64,000 nucleotides of DNA from Casuarius casuarius. Lineage: Eukaryota; Chordata; Aves; Casuariiformes; Casuariidae. Below the pieces are notes generated by a model that searched no databases, had not been told where the DNA came from, and worked only from the letters and a program-made list of their open reading frames with translations. Within the stretch, counting starts at the first letter, position 1; every line of letters begins with the position of its first letter. Positions 24,830 through 38,510 of the stretch are shown one piece after another. Both the position numbers and the translations under genes were made by a program. The stretch is from assembly GCA_003342895.1 (NCBI GenBank), contig PTFA01000394.1, positions 372,001 through 436,000 of the forward strand, written 5' to 3'.

Positions 24830-27800
24830 AGACAAATCATTCTGTGTCCAGTCCTCTCTACTTCATTTCTTTTTATGGCTACATAGACTGCAAACTCTGT
24901 TGTATAGTGCCTTGCATAGCAATTAGAACAATGGCTCCTTTTCTACTACAAAGCCTCAAGTACTATAATGAAGTATTAATTTGCTCTGCTCTCTTCAGGC
25001 AAGTGCAGAAGCCTGTACATCTGTAAGGATTTTCTCTTAAATCTCAGATATTCTGCTGCATTAAATAACAAGTGGCTGATAAACACTTTCATCTGACCTT
25101 TCTCTGCATCTCACACTTTTCTTTTGAATTACACATTCTTTTCTTGATTGTACTTTCTTTAATCCAAAAACTTCAAAAATATTGAAACAGAAGGGGAGAT
25201 TATTGTAATACATCATAAAGCACAATGCCACTTTACTTCATAATATGAAAACAGAACTTGCTTAACATAAAACTGGCTTTTCCTGTATGTAAGGAGACTA
25301 CTTTAAAACACACCAGTTGTTAGAATATTAACTCTTAGTGAAAAAGACCCATTTTGCTGCAGTCAAGTCAGAAGCAATAACGACGTACAGTCCTACTGTT
25401 ATTGGGAAACAGTGTTGTAATTGTCCTCTTTTCAGGTAAGAACACTAATTTAGTAATTGTTCTACAGGTTCACAATAAAGTCTGTGCATTTTTTTCCAGT
25501 ATGTTGCATGAAATTACTTTCTCCATTAGAGACATATCATGAGGGATTGACTTCAGGTTTGAATGCATTTCAGGCAAGCTATTCACCTGTGTCTTTGAAT
25601 AAGCACCCCTATTTTAAATCTTTTCTATAAAGATTTTACAACTTAGAAACTGAGGCTACAATTTGCAAAGACAGAAATCTTGAAATGTGTTCCTGTGATT
25701 TCTATTTTGACACATACATGAGTGAGTAGAGAAACCTACAACTACTATTGGCTGTAATGGGGCTGAGATGAAAATTTCAGTTAGGAAATTTATTCATGGC
25801 CAGATGGCATTATTGGCATTATATTAATAGCGGTAAGTACTTACCTATTATTAACCCGATTAATCACCCATCTAGCTTTACAGAAGGGTAAAGGCAGTTT
25901 TAAATGAGTTTATGTAAAGAAGTGCATACAGTTATCTGTAGTACTAAACAGGAAGAGCTATGCAGATTCCTGTCTGCCTTGTAGCCTTCTGTGCAATAAA
26001 AACAGCTGATGTATGTTCCAATAAACTCTGATGAGGGCTTTCTAAATTCATCCTAAGCCTCGTAGCTTCTTGCAGTCCATTCAGCACCAAGCTCTCATAG
26101 GCTAATACAATAGACACATACACATATGATTCATGAACCAAAGAGAAAAATATAATTCAGATGAATATGTCAATGGGATTAAGATAAGGGACTTAACAAA
26201 ACAGATACCATAAAAAAATCAGATTACTTTTTTCCTCTTCTTAGAGTAGTTTCCTTCCAAGCAATATGGGACACTCAGATGACTGCTGCATAACTGTTCA
26301 GACAAGAAAGAATACAGACAGGTGCATACAAAGGAGCAACCCTGTTGTTGGCATGGTGGTGAACAAGATGAGCACCTCGTCCTTCCTATCTCCATAATGC
26401 TCTGATCCCTTAATTGTTACAGGAGGATCTTTGTATACTTGAGCCTAATATGACCAGAGAGTGCTTGCAAACAGTTCCCACATCATCACCACAATATTGT
26501 GCTTGTAGGACTATCTGTACTCACCGCTTACCATCCATGTAATAACTCTTACATGATCTTCTTTATTTGAATGTAGTACTATTTGCCAGATGCCTCCCCC
26601 AAACAAACTTCCAGTTGCTTTCTCCATTTCTCTTCCCCCTTCCTCTAGAATTTTGTTTTGCTTGGTTTTTCAGAGTATCATTTCTAAGGAGCGGGTGATA
26701 TGCAGGCATAAGAATATTTAATGTTCAAGTGCAGTAATAGCCCAGGTTAAGAGTGACCAAGACAGAATGACTAGAACATAAAGATGTCTTGTTAACCAGT
26801 ATCACCCAATCTCCCTATATCTGTTCGCATGCATAGAGAGCGGCCCTGACAACTCTGGTGGGAGATTCAAGAAAAGGCCTTGTTTGTATTGATTTTCTGC
26901 TCAGCCAGTGATATGGTATTTTAGCTACATAACACCTGAAATACCAAGTTCAAACACCACTATGGACATGGAAAATTATTTGCAGAGTTTACTTGAGCCA
27001 CTGTCCAGATCAGTTCCTGTGCTTTATCCTGCAATGTCTGTTCTTTAAATACACCTATCCTATTGCTCTGATGTTCTTGAAACAGTACCTGTCTATCAGC
27101 TAAACACCAAAAAGCCTGGTTTAGACAGCTGCAAGAAATTTTAAAATGTTGTTTCTTTGGTACTTTTGCTTTCTTCCAAATAATTGTCATTAAAAAAAAC
27201 CACTTTCCCTCAAGGGGACTGAACAGTATTATGAGCCTTTTTACAGGGAGTATGGATTCAAGGAGAATTGTTCATTGTAGTCAACCCTGAATACTAACTA
27301 ATTTCAGTCCAAAATCTTTAGTGACTGAACAGAGTCCACAGATTCTGAAATGGAAGGAGATTATCATGGAAATAGTTAGATCTAGGATGATTTCTTTTAA
27401 TTGTTCCAGACAGCAAACATGTTAAGACTGAAAATTATTTTTGTAAGAGCCTATACTTTTTAAAATTACTATCTTAAGAGACATTTCAGAAAAGGTTGCC
27501 TTAGGTCTTGCTCATTCACCGCCACTATCCAAAATTACATTTTTATTTTGGAATTCTGAAATTGTGTTAAAAGTGTTCTTTTGTCAAAATGCCCAAAGCA
27601 TTTTATTCACANATGTTTCAGTTAATACATTTTATGGACATTTAGTACTGAATAAGATTTCTTTATTATGCCAAAGCATTTTATTATTGCAACTAAAGAT
27701 TTGACACTTGATGCTAACTTTAATCTCTCTAGGGAAAAGTTTGTCATGTTTTTTGAAATATCTTGATTCTGGCTAAACAAGAATATTTAGCCAAAAAATA

Positions 27801-30800
27801 GCGTCAACAATGTATTTCTGATTAAATCTACAGAATAGTATGATTCTAAAACTTTCAAGCAATCTTTATCTTAATATTCTCTCCAACAAAGAGGTTCAGT
27901 GAAAAGCTGTTGTGATTTATCCCTAATTATTAGTGATAAATGTTTAGTTTGCTTTCCTAGAAAGAAAAATAAGGAATTTGTCTTGATATCCCCAAACTAT
28001 ACCGGAGCTAGCTGATAAGAACAGCATTGACTATGCAGACCTTTAGTAGTTACTAGGAGCCCTATCATAGACCAAAAGTGTATTACGTGAATTGCTATAA
28101 AAAAACAGAGTAAAAGACTTCTCCTAATGTAAAGAGTTAGTACAAAACAGGGAGAATGCAAATCTTTTTTACAGAGTGCTTCAGAAGTTAAGGTTTTTGG
28201 TTTTAGTCAGGTCAAAAAGAGAAGACGAGCATGGATGAATCAAACAAAATGTCACAGTTGAGCAATGGCACAGCTCAAACCACTGACGACAGGATCAGAC
28301 TGTTTTATGGAATCATAGAATATAAACAAGATTAAGGGTCAGATTCCTCTGCGTAGAAACAGGATGGTAAATAAAGTGCGCCAATTTAAAATATTTGTAA
28401 AGTGGCAGCTTTATGTTACTGACTAGCTAATAAACAACGGGGACACTCCTGTTTGTGCTGAGGGGTCCCACCTTCAGAAAAGATGCAGATGATTATGCAT
28501 TCCCTCTCAGCATCTTAACCCCAAACAAAATTTAGCCGTAACAGGCTGCCCACCTTCTAAAGTTTCTTCACATCTTAAGATTTATTAGGATTTCGGCAGT
28601 AAGGATCTTTTCTCCCCATTAGGAACATAAAATTCTATACCACTTACGTATCTCTTTCATGAAATATTTATAGTGCTTCATTTGGTTTGTGATTCATTTT
28701 AGGTAAAGTTCTTTTAAAATCATGTAGTTTGCTTTTTTCTGGAAATGGCTCCTCTGGTTCCCAGCTCAGGTCTGCAGGTCAACATGTTTCTGATGCCAGC
28801 TGGCTTTTACTAGGTCTTTGCATTGCTCGGCGTTCACATTTGTATGAAGAATGAAGGCTAATGCTCTAGTCTTCTGAGTCAGGCTCAGAATTACGAACTG
28901 CTCTTCTCTTTCTGATCACATGGGAATTTCAGGGCATGCAGCCAATTTGAAAAGATAATTTAATATGAATTTTTTGTATGATGATGTCAGCATAAACTGT
29001 GGCTTATTTTCATGGGATTGAATCATATTATTTGGAAATCAAGCCGCATTACCCATTCAGTTTGTTCAAAGTTTGTTGAAAGCTAAGATAACAAGTAGCC
29101 AAACAAGTTCCTTCAGCAAACAAAACTGTGCAAAGAAACCAGCACTTCTGCTTTCTGGAGTCAACACTCATCATGAAAAAAATGAAAGCCAAAAACATAG
29201 GAAAATATCAAGCTTTTAATCAGTTTTCCAGAAAGGTCCGAGGATATTCTGCTGTCATAAATCCTTGTCACACATTGCACTTTCTCATTTCCAGGCTGAA
29301 GTTCTTTGTGGCCAGGTTATAAGTCTTTGTTCTTGTGCCAAACTTATCTTTAAGCTCTTCATGCTCACTCAGTGCTAAGCTCTGATAAAAAGCACCCACA
29401 TTCCTGGAAGTGCATTAACTCTATCCACTCTTGCCTTTGTCACAGCTACCTTTATGACAGATTATTCCACTACATTTACTATTCTATGTCATCTTCTTCT
29501 ACTGTTGTAGTATTATCCATTTAAGTTAAGGTGTGTTTCCTTCCCCATTTCCTGGGAGCTAAGAGCAAGCGCGTGGTCAGTTTCCACAGTTTAATTGAAG
29601 CGTTGAGGTGAACTAGCGGGACCGCTAATCCACTCAAGTCTGAGCCTTGAGATATAAAGTAATAATCTGGAAACATGACTTCCAATCAGATTCTTTAGTT
29701 TCATTTAATATTAAAAGGACAGCTGTCTTACCCTTCTATATAAAAGGTTTGAATTCTAATTGTATTAATCTGGTGCCCTGATTAATATCATGCTCTGATT
29801 ACAATGCAGTATTAACATGAACTCACTGCTATATGGATTATTCTTTTTTTTCTTTCATTTAGTAACTGTTTAGTTCATCTTACTTTGGCAAGAAGCACTA
29901 AAAGTAGTTTGCTTTTAATACTAGTGCTTGCTTAGGTTTATTTTTATTTTTTATTTATTCAACTTTAATAAAATCTATAAAAGGGTGCACTGAGTTATAG
30001 TGCTTTCAATGAGCAATATAGGCCAGGGCCCTTAGTGAATTTCAGCTTGTTCAATTAGGAGCCTCTTTGCTCTCCTCTAAATTAATCTTATGGTTCTTAC
30101 AAAGGCTTACACTGCAGCTGTCTGTATTGTTACCTGTTCCTGCAGAAAAAAAAAAAAAAAAAGAGCATTTACTCTACAGGATTGCTGATGGCACATTTTA
30201 GACAGGCACAGCAATTTGAAGGGATTTTAGTGATACAGAAAAAATATTTAACATGGGAAATTATTTACAAAGGGTAAAGGAAGTCATAATGACTTAAATG
30301 ATGAACCCTTCCAGGAAGTGATCAACTCATTTCCTTGGACTTGATGAAAACAGGAAGCCCCCCTGAGTCTTGCAAGAACCCTTGGTAAGATAAAAATCTT
30401 ACGAATAAATATCTCAGTTAATATCCTGAGACACCTGTTCTACAGATGCCATCTTTTCCTTTAATAAATATGTAGCCACTGGTTTTCCTTGCACAGTGCA
30501 TAGTCATTGTGTTGTTCAGTTTTAGTTAATATGGCTCAGGAATAGATGTTAGGCATTAAGACCACAGAAAGCTCAGATCTTGGAATCTAGTGCAAGTAAC
30601 GTGTGTGCACGTAGAAGCTTCCAGGCTTCTCGTATTGCCTAAGTGTCTAGTAAACACAATTTGTTTTTTCAATACAAAGATATATTTATACCATAAGACT
30701 GTGAAACCGCTAAAAATAAAGCAAGCTATATTTAAAACAGAAACAAAAGTTTCAGTTCTGTTTTTAGAGGGGCAAGAAACAATTTTTCAGAACTATCAGC

Positions 30801-32379
30801 AATGATTTCCAGTTCCCCAGAATAAACTGAACAAACATAAAAGAGCTTAGTGAGGGAAAAGCAAATGCTAATTTTAATTGAGGACTGAAAGAATGATTAT
30901 GAGGTTTGAACTTTGACTTTCTTGTTTTCCCCTTCTGATATTTTTAAGCCTCATTTGCTAAATTATGATGCCCAGATAAAAATGTAATTACATACATAAT
31001 TTATGTGTGATTTTTCAGTGCTGGAAACATATTTCAGGGAGATATATGGAGCTTACTGTATCTTTTAAAGGAACATTGCAACTCAGTGTAGTTTTTGGAA
31101 GATTCTTTGCTGAGAATGTGTTGTTTTGGTTGCTCTTTGACCTAGTAAAAGCTGCCTCATATGTAACAATTTCAAGTACTGTATTCTGAAACATATCATT
31201 ACTTCATCTAAAAAGCAAGAGCAATGTAAAAATGTTTGGTTTTATATTTTATAGTAATTTATTCTCTAAATTCAGTAATTTTTAACTGCTGCAGATATCT
31301 TTGCATTATATTCAAATTTTCTCCAACCCTTTTCCCTCACAGGCTTCAATACAAAGAGGAAAAAGTAATTTGAAATTATTTTTTTTTGAAATTACTTACT
31401 GAAATTACTCAAAACCTTGAGTTTTGGCTCAAGGTGCTTTTTGCAATTAAAAATAAGTTTCAACTCAGAAAAAATGGTTGTAAAAATAAATACATATATC
31501 CCACTGAAATCTGAATTCAGGTTCAGGTCCTATAGTTGTCCACAACCCTTTTTGTCCTACGCAAGAGTACCATAATTGCCAGCATTTTGCATCTTCAGAT
31601 GTACACTCCTGCTTGTTTCACGATGAACATCAGGAGGCAGATTTTCATTCTATGTCTACTGAAGTCAATACAGTGATGACAATGCACCTCACTTCAGAGC
31701 AACACTGAGAACCTCTAGGGAAATCTCTGAAGTGCCCTTCTCAAGAGCTCTCTGTCATTCTTTGTCCAGTGGAGAGGTCTTCCCTCTCCTATTCCTGCTG
31801 CTTGTCCTGGCTATCTCTCCAGCTTAAAGCCATTAATCAGTCATTCCATTCTGCTAGGTGTAAAACCGACAGTCAGCACACCTTTTTGTATTTGTCTTCA
31901 ATTTTGATGCCTTCTTTTCCCAGTACTCTTCCCAAGCACATCTCATCTTACTTTTCAGATGCGCTTACTTTCCCTGTCTCCAGATCTCACTTAGTTTCTT
32001 AGGCCTTTCCAATGTATTCTCTCTTTCTCCTTCTTAGGCCTCTGCAATGACAATAGTAGCTCAATCATTCTTTCATGCATTGGTATCAATGATCGCAGTC
32101 ATTCTGAACTTGCTTTTCCTCATTTTTATAACCTATTCTTTTGTTACAACAAGCTTAAAGTTAGCTCTTTTCCACAGATAATTGGAATCGTACAAAATAT
32201 TTTTCCTTAGTAGATTTTTTTTTACCCAAAATGTTCTTAAATATCCTAAAGAACCAAAGAATTAAAACTGAGATTAAGCTGTTGTTCTCCACTGTTTAAC
32301 AAAGAATGCTCTAATTTGGGCAAAAGATTGCACCCTAAGATGTTTTGAGCATACTAGACCCATGCAAAAGATTCAGCAG

Positions 32380-32660
32380 AACCATTCAAAGACCAGGGCC
32401 AGCAGGGCATCTGCTCTGAGTATCCACGTAAGGAATGTAGACTACGGAGAAAAAAAAAAAAAATCTAGGTTTTGCAGATGGCCGCTGCTGCCCAGAACTA
32501 AAGGTTTCAGGTCCATAGCAACGCAGGAGGGAGGTAGCATGGGTCTGAGGGACCCATCGTCAGCTGAGTGGGAGCCTAAGGAGGGAGACATCCTCACTGG
32601 GGAGAAAGGGGTACCCTGGGATCAAATTAGAGTATCACGGCTCTGACTGTGCTTTTATAA
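32380..32660. other. GC-rich island of unknown origin
   Basis: Base composition shifts sharply to GC-rich, including several GGGAG groups and an A run at about 32,449-32,462. A plus-strand frame of 94 codons (32,362-32,646) crosses it, but the product is not recognised. It could be an old retroposed segment, an LTR or SINE fragment, or a regulatory element. Confidence 0.3.
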
Positions 32661-33289
32661 TGCAGGTAGTACAAACTGCTATTGTCCAGCAACTCTCAGC
32701 TTTGAATAAGTCACAAATCTGTTTTCATAGGGATAATCTCTTTCCAGCATATGGTCTCTCAATCATATGGCATACCTAAACTGCAGGATTGCCTGTACTC
32801 TGTGAAATGCAGCTATGTTAAACCAATAACGCAAAAACTAGGTGAAGCAGAAGGACAACAGAATTAATAGAGAAAATGCATAAAACTGAAGAATAGAAAT
32901 GGCAGTAATTCCAGTCTGTAACTCTGGTTGATAGCCTATGTTTTGACATCTTGTTGGCATTTAAATAATTACTGACTCTATGGCAGTGTAGAATTCATCC
33001 TATGTTCAGAATTTTAGCCATCTACTTTAGATTATAATATATTGTAATTTGCAAGTACAGAAAAACTAGAACAAATGATCTTGTTGAAATGTCACCTTCC
33101 TACTCAACCGCTCTACTCTGCTCTGTATTCCAAGTGTCATTTCCTTACTTTAATGGCAAAACAATACATTCTTATCACTTTTTATTGCATTAGCCTTGAA
33201 GAACATATAAGAAAGTGAGCTGATTCTCTTTCCTCTCAAGGATCATTGGCAGAATTCTGAACTATGGGGCAGGTGCTAAGAATAAATAA

Positions 33290-33341
33290 GAACAGCTCCA
33301 CTGATGTATGATGATTTATACCCATGGAGGATCTGGCCTGG
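33290..33341. repeat. Short old interspersed repeat fragment
   Basis: The segment holds CTCCACTGATGTATGATG, then ATTTATACCCATGGAGGATC and TCTGGCCTG. The order resembles the 'gatttacacc...gaggatctggcc' type of repeat common in reptile and bird DNA. It is too short for a family call. Confidence 0.35.
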
Positions 33342-34747
33342 ATTACCAATTGCAGAGTCATTTCTGTCCTAAATTGTAGTTATGCCACCCCACTGCAGTA
33401 TGAATTTGTACAGGTGGAGTTTAGGGTCTAATTGGGCTTGCAGAATATTTATTGCTGGTGATGATGCCTGAAAAAGAAAGGATTTTGCTTGGCTTTCACT
33501 TAAACTCTGAATGCTTGTTTTCTAACCTGAACTCTTGTAGTAGAATTTTCAAGAATCTTCCTCTAAAACAATGAACTTCAATCCTGAACACCTCAAAAGC
33601 CCCAGTTTTGGGGGGAACTGAGTTAATGCAGGCTACCTCAGTGTCTAAAACAGATCTTCCAGGATCCTTGACATAAGGGATCTGTGGCATAGTCTTGCTA
33701 CAAATTTTCCTTTAGGAGAGGAAAGCTAAAGTTGAACTTCAACATTCAACTCAGTTACCTAAACACAGGTGTTTAGTGCCATTTGTAGTGCTCTAGAGCA
33801 TCCTGACTTGTGTCCAACTGCTGGTTGAGAAAGGAAAAGATTTCTCAAAACTCCTGTATGAAATCCGCCAGAAATTCTCAGTCATTTTCTCAGATACCCT
33901 AGAGCAACCCTGCAGTGCGGAGGCAACCTTATCACACAGCCAGCCTCAGATGAGGAGACTGAGGATGTTCCCATACGCTGGAGAGACAGGAGAGATGGGA
34001 GAGAGCACAAGATTTTGAACTTCTGAAAATAACTTGTCATGTATAAAAGGTATGAAAATTATAAACCTGTCAACAGTAGGTCTGTGCTTACCAGGAAAAA
34101 TGAGCAATACATAACATAGATTTTAAATAAACATCCCTAACCCTACATGCATTTAAGATAGAGCTATGCCTACCATTCATTTTTAAATATTTTTGTAAGC
34201 AGGTCTCAAAGCAGTCTTAAGAAACTCCAGTTGCTTTATATTTCTGTAGATAAACATTCCAATAAGAAGTCCCCTGACTAACATTAAAATTAGCAAAGAC
34301 TAGAAAGCTGTTTTCTAGCTGGAATTGTATAGAGAAAGCAAACATAGCTGCACACCTTGAATAAGCACAGTGAATAACTATTACCCTATTATGCTCAAAC
34401 GTGTTCAGTATGGACCCATACTGAAACAAGTGAAGTGGAAGGCTGGTAGGATTGTAAGAAAGAGAGCGTGTATCACTGGCAAAGAGGCCGGAGAGTTTGT
34501 TCAGTTTAGCAAAGGAAGGCCGAAGGAACCCCGGATGTCTGCTGGAACACTCAGCAGGTAGGAGGAAGGCAGCTGTGTGAGCTAAAAGAAAATCTTGGCA
34601 AAATAATAAGAAATGTTTGTTAACTGGCCATCAATAAATTTAGCCTGGAAATTTAAAGATATTTAAACCTGGGTGTTCCAGAGGTGCATTCCAAAAGGAT
34701 TTGTGAAAAAGAAAAGCTTAACTCTTTTTAAAATTTAGCATTTTTTA

Positions 34748-34806
34748 ATATGTATATAATATATATATAATACTTTATATATAATTATATACATATATAT
34801 ATATAA
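34748..34806 (+). repeat. (AT)n-rich tract
   Basis: Imperfect AT dinucleotide repeats over about 60 bp, with the tyrosine/isoleucine-rich minus-strand frame expected of such sequence. Low-complexity only. Confidence 0.85.
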
Positions 34807-35504
34807 AGGATTATATGATATTATATCTGTAGAAGCAGAGGATTGCCTCAGATACACAGAAAATCCTATAAGGCTAATGCTCCTATTCATGAGAAATGAT
34901 AAAAACATTTTACTGAAAAAATTCTGAATCCTTAAGTGGAGAATAAACAGCACAAGTATCAAGTCCAAGAGACAGAGTAATTTTTTTCTGCATTATGCGG
35001 ACTATGGATAGATTAAAAATAGTACTTTTTTACAGTTTAAAAAGATTAAATGAAAATATATTTGCAGTTAAAAATAATGGCAGAAATATCAACTGACTCA
35101 GAATGACTACTTCAGTACAGAACCAACTCCAGAAAATAACCTAATTTAAATGTGCAATGACTTGAACTGCCTATGATCCAGAACTCTAGAAATCTAGTAG
35201 GAAAATACCTTACTGTGGTATTGCTAGTTACGGTCTTTTCACAACACATCCTCAGCAGATACCACTGAAACAATTATCCTTCTAAAAGGAAAGTTTAAAG
35301 CTTTTTTCTTTTGTCACTCTAGCTGCACATTTGAAGGGTAGGTGTAAGCAAAAAGAACACATGAAAAAAGATATGAAAACACCTCAGTCTGCATCATATA
35401 TGTATACAGTCTTGGGTTCCTTTTTTTTATCAATCAACTGGACTCTTTATTCATTTTTCATTCCTCTTATGGCTCTAATTATGATGGGTTTAACCAGGCA
35501 GAAA

Positions 35505-35705
35505 ATAGCATAATCTAGTGGTATAGGGTCTCAACTTTAAGTCAGAACACCATAAAGTTTCTCCTGGCTCTGCTGTGTGATGTTAGGCAAATTACTTCAT
35601 CCATTTATCCTCTGAAATATCCAACTGCAAGATGGAGATGAGAACATTTAGATACAAGCTGTGAGATCAACAGACATAAAGCACTTCCTAAGAGGAAAGT
35701 GGTTT
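35505..35705 (+). mobile_element. MIR-type SINE remnant
   Basis: The order of landmarks follows a MIR: CTAGTGGTATAGGGTC at the start, TGGCTCTGCTGTGTGATG and TTAGGCAAATTACTTCATCC in the core, TGCAAGATGGAGATGAGAAC after it, and CATAAAGCACTTCC near the end. MIRs are ancient tRNA-derived SINEs shared across amniotes and no longer mobile. This copy is about 200 bp and diverged, with no clear tail or target duplication. Confidence 0.8.
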
Positions 35706-37064
35706 TACGTGCCTGTGTTCATGGAGCTGTTCTGTACTGACATTGTAAAGACTATTAGCAGCAGGAAGCTTTGCCCGACAGTAATGTAGCATACAGGACT
35801 ATAATGGTACTGTCTTTATTTGCTGACTACTGACAGCAATAAGGCTAGACTACAGCAAACTTCAAAGTGGTAACTCAGGCGTTCCCTTGCCATCCATGAC
35901 CCAGAAGGGCAGCTCTGCCTTCCCTGTCTTTCTAGACAATGGTATCCTAGTGCGTAAGGTGATCCTTTGTGCAGAGCCAGTCGGTTAAGACCTGCATTCT
36001 TCCTTCATGTCTCCCTTTCTGCCTCATTCTTACACAGAATGTTTTCCGAATACACTTTTTCCTCCTGCCTCTTTTTCTTGTTATTTTGCATCATTACTGT
36101 CACTTTATTTCTGCTACTGTTAACTCAGGGTTTGTAAGCCAACAGCTGAAATTACTTTCAGATTGTTTGGCACAGCTCTGACCAGGAGCACTTAGGACCA
36201 GAATTTGGAAAGGGAGATGCCCTGAGAACTAAACAATGCAGATACATAAAATTCGCTTAGAAAGCTACTATCAAAAAAGCAAACCTGAAACACACCATTG
36301 ACTGCCCTGACTAAAATGGCTCAAATACTGAAATACAGTTTGTCTGTACACCTTTTAAAAGTAAGTGAATGTATGTTGTGCTGAATCTTTGGTACAAACT
36401 GTATGAGCTCAAAAAAAAAAACCAAGCAAAAACACTGTTGATCAACAACTGGTTGGATAAGTGTTTGGAAACTGATCTTACGTTTCCTAAGGCATATTTT
36501 GAAAATATGATTTTAATTTGAGTTGAGTTAAAATATTTCTGTTCCTAATATATGAACATAGTAAGTTCATATAATTTTGCCCATATGTAAAGAATGTAAC
36601 ACTTACTTAATGGTTGGCCCATACCAACCATAATATTTGCTTTTCCTGAGCCTGGAACAGAACCAAAGGTTTTCCGATTTCTCCATGACAATGCTGTTGA
36701 AAAATTGCTGTGAAGTCCAGAGAATGTCCTACATAACTCCAGTTTTCATCTGTGTTGATGGAAGTAGGAGGTAGCATTCCATAATGAGGGATTTAAAGAT
36801 TTCAGCTCTGCTTATGACCTAGATCAGTGACTTGGATCATCCAATTAGTGGAATTTCTGTTTCTTGCACTGCCTTTTTTCTAAAATTTTCAAGCAATTTT
36901 GCTTGTAAATATTTTGGATATATATATATAAAAAAAAAAAGAATGTGCTTAGGGACATAAACTTAAAATCTTAAAGTGCATTAGGAGATGGATTTAAGCA
37001 GTAGGCAGTCTATGGCAGTAGATGAAATAGTTTTTTCAGAAAAACCAGAAACCATCACCTCTGG

Positions 37065-37090
37065 AAAAAAAAAAAAAAAAAAAAAAAAAA
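37065..37090 (+). repeat. Poly-A tract (26 A)
   Basis: Twenty-six consecutive A. It could be a retroposition tail, but no recognisable element precedes it. A lysine run in the overlapping plus-strand frame is the tract being translated. Confidence 0.9.
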
Positions 37091-38491
37091 CCCTGGAGTT
37101 ATTCCAGGCATTTTATAATCTTGTAAACACCTCCGTCCCCAAGAAGATACTAGTCTACGTGAAAACAATACATCAGTTTCTCATAAAGTGCCCCAGCTTG
37201 CTTTCTGCATAGTATGTTTTTGTCACAGTGTTACCACATTTCACGTTTGAAAGAGGAGAAGGAGAACAAAATAAAACTTCTTCAAGGGAGATGGGAACCA
37301 TCTGTCCCTCTTTCGAAGAACACCAAGGGGAATTCATCACTTTTTTTTTTTTAATCAATGTCAGATTGTGCTAAGTCAGGCACGCCGTAATTTAAGAAAT
37401 GCCAGTGTTTATGAGTCATAAAGCTTTCTAAAAATTTGACTGAGTGAGTATTTCCTGGCCCATATTGTTTCAGAAAACAATTTCAATGGATCTTTCCAAA
37501 CCAAACCACATGGACATTCTAGCTGATCAGATCTGAATCAAAAATAAACATTTTCTGATGGGTAGCACATTGTAAGGCAGTGTGCTCGAATTACTATAGA
37601 GACAAGTATTGCTAACTACTAGAACTGGTCAAGAATGGTATTTTATGTTTTTGAAGAAAATGTGCATTTTCTACATTTTATCAAAGAATGACAGTAAATT
37701 TTACAAAATGAAAAAACAGAATCAAAATATTTCATCTCAGTACACAAAAAATGTTTTGGTTTGGTTTGTACTTCTTTTGATTTTTCAATTAAATTGGAGA
37801 AATTTATATAAATGAATTAAATATCGAGTTCAACATGGCAAATTACTTTCCATGTTGGAGAAGTTAGTCTAGGTGGCCAGAAGCCGCATTGATTTTTCCC
37901 ATGCTTCTTCCTCAGCTCTTTTTTTAAAATCAAGTGTTTCTGAAACTAACAATGTTCTTACCATTTTCCTTTTGTCCAAATCCACTCAAAAGATATTCTC
38001 TCAAAAAATCCCACACAACCCTAGAAATCACTGATAAATTTGACTTTTTTTCTTTTCTTTTTATTTAAAGTGGACCTGTCAACAAAGAGTTTTTTCATTA
38101 AGTGTTTGGCAAGTGCTTTTTATGATTAGCTTTTAAGGAAGACTGGATAGACAAAAACTATTCTGCATTTTGTATATACCTATATATGATAGTCTACATA
38201 CTGGACAGGGAAATCTGATCTTGAAGCCATGGAGAGTTTTGCAATTGTCTTTAATGGTACAAAGGTTTCACCTTTGGGATGTTGCTTTAGGTTCAACTAC
38301 TGTACAGAAGTCTTCACTGTTGCATCATTTAGTCCAGTGATTCTCAGTAGGAACCAAAGGCACAAGCAGATGACAAGTTTTGAGATTGCAGAGTAAATAC
38401 CCTAGATATATACTCTTTGTCATAGGTTCTGCATAAATGATAGTTGGTTGTAAAATAGGTTTTCCCTCAAAATGTTCCACAAAAATTTACG

Positions 38492-38510
38492 TTTTTTTTT
38501 TTTTTTTTTT
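38492..38510 (+). repeat. Poly-T tract (19 T)
   Basis: Nineteen consecutive T with no recognisable neighbouring element. Confidence 0.9.

Larger units (their letters stand above)
17068..35504. other. Long non-coding stretch, no gene seen
   Basis: About 18 kb without a recognisable coding exon. It contains occasional GC-richer patches (22,440-22,650, 32,380-32,650 and 34,400-34,565), short AT repeats near 20,380 and 34,750, an A run near 30,146, and a few very old repeat-like fragments listed separately. Open frames here stay under about 110 codons and look like chance. Confidence 0.5.

Noticed and set aside
36988..37212. Small protein with a lysine stretch
   Set aside because: The lysines come from the 26-A tract, and nothing else supports coding.
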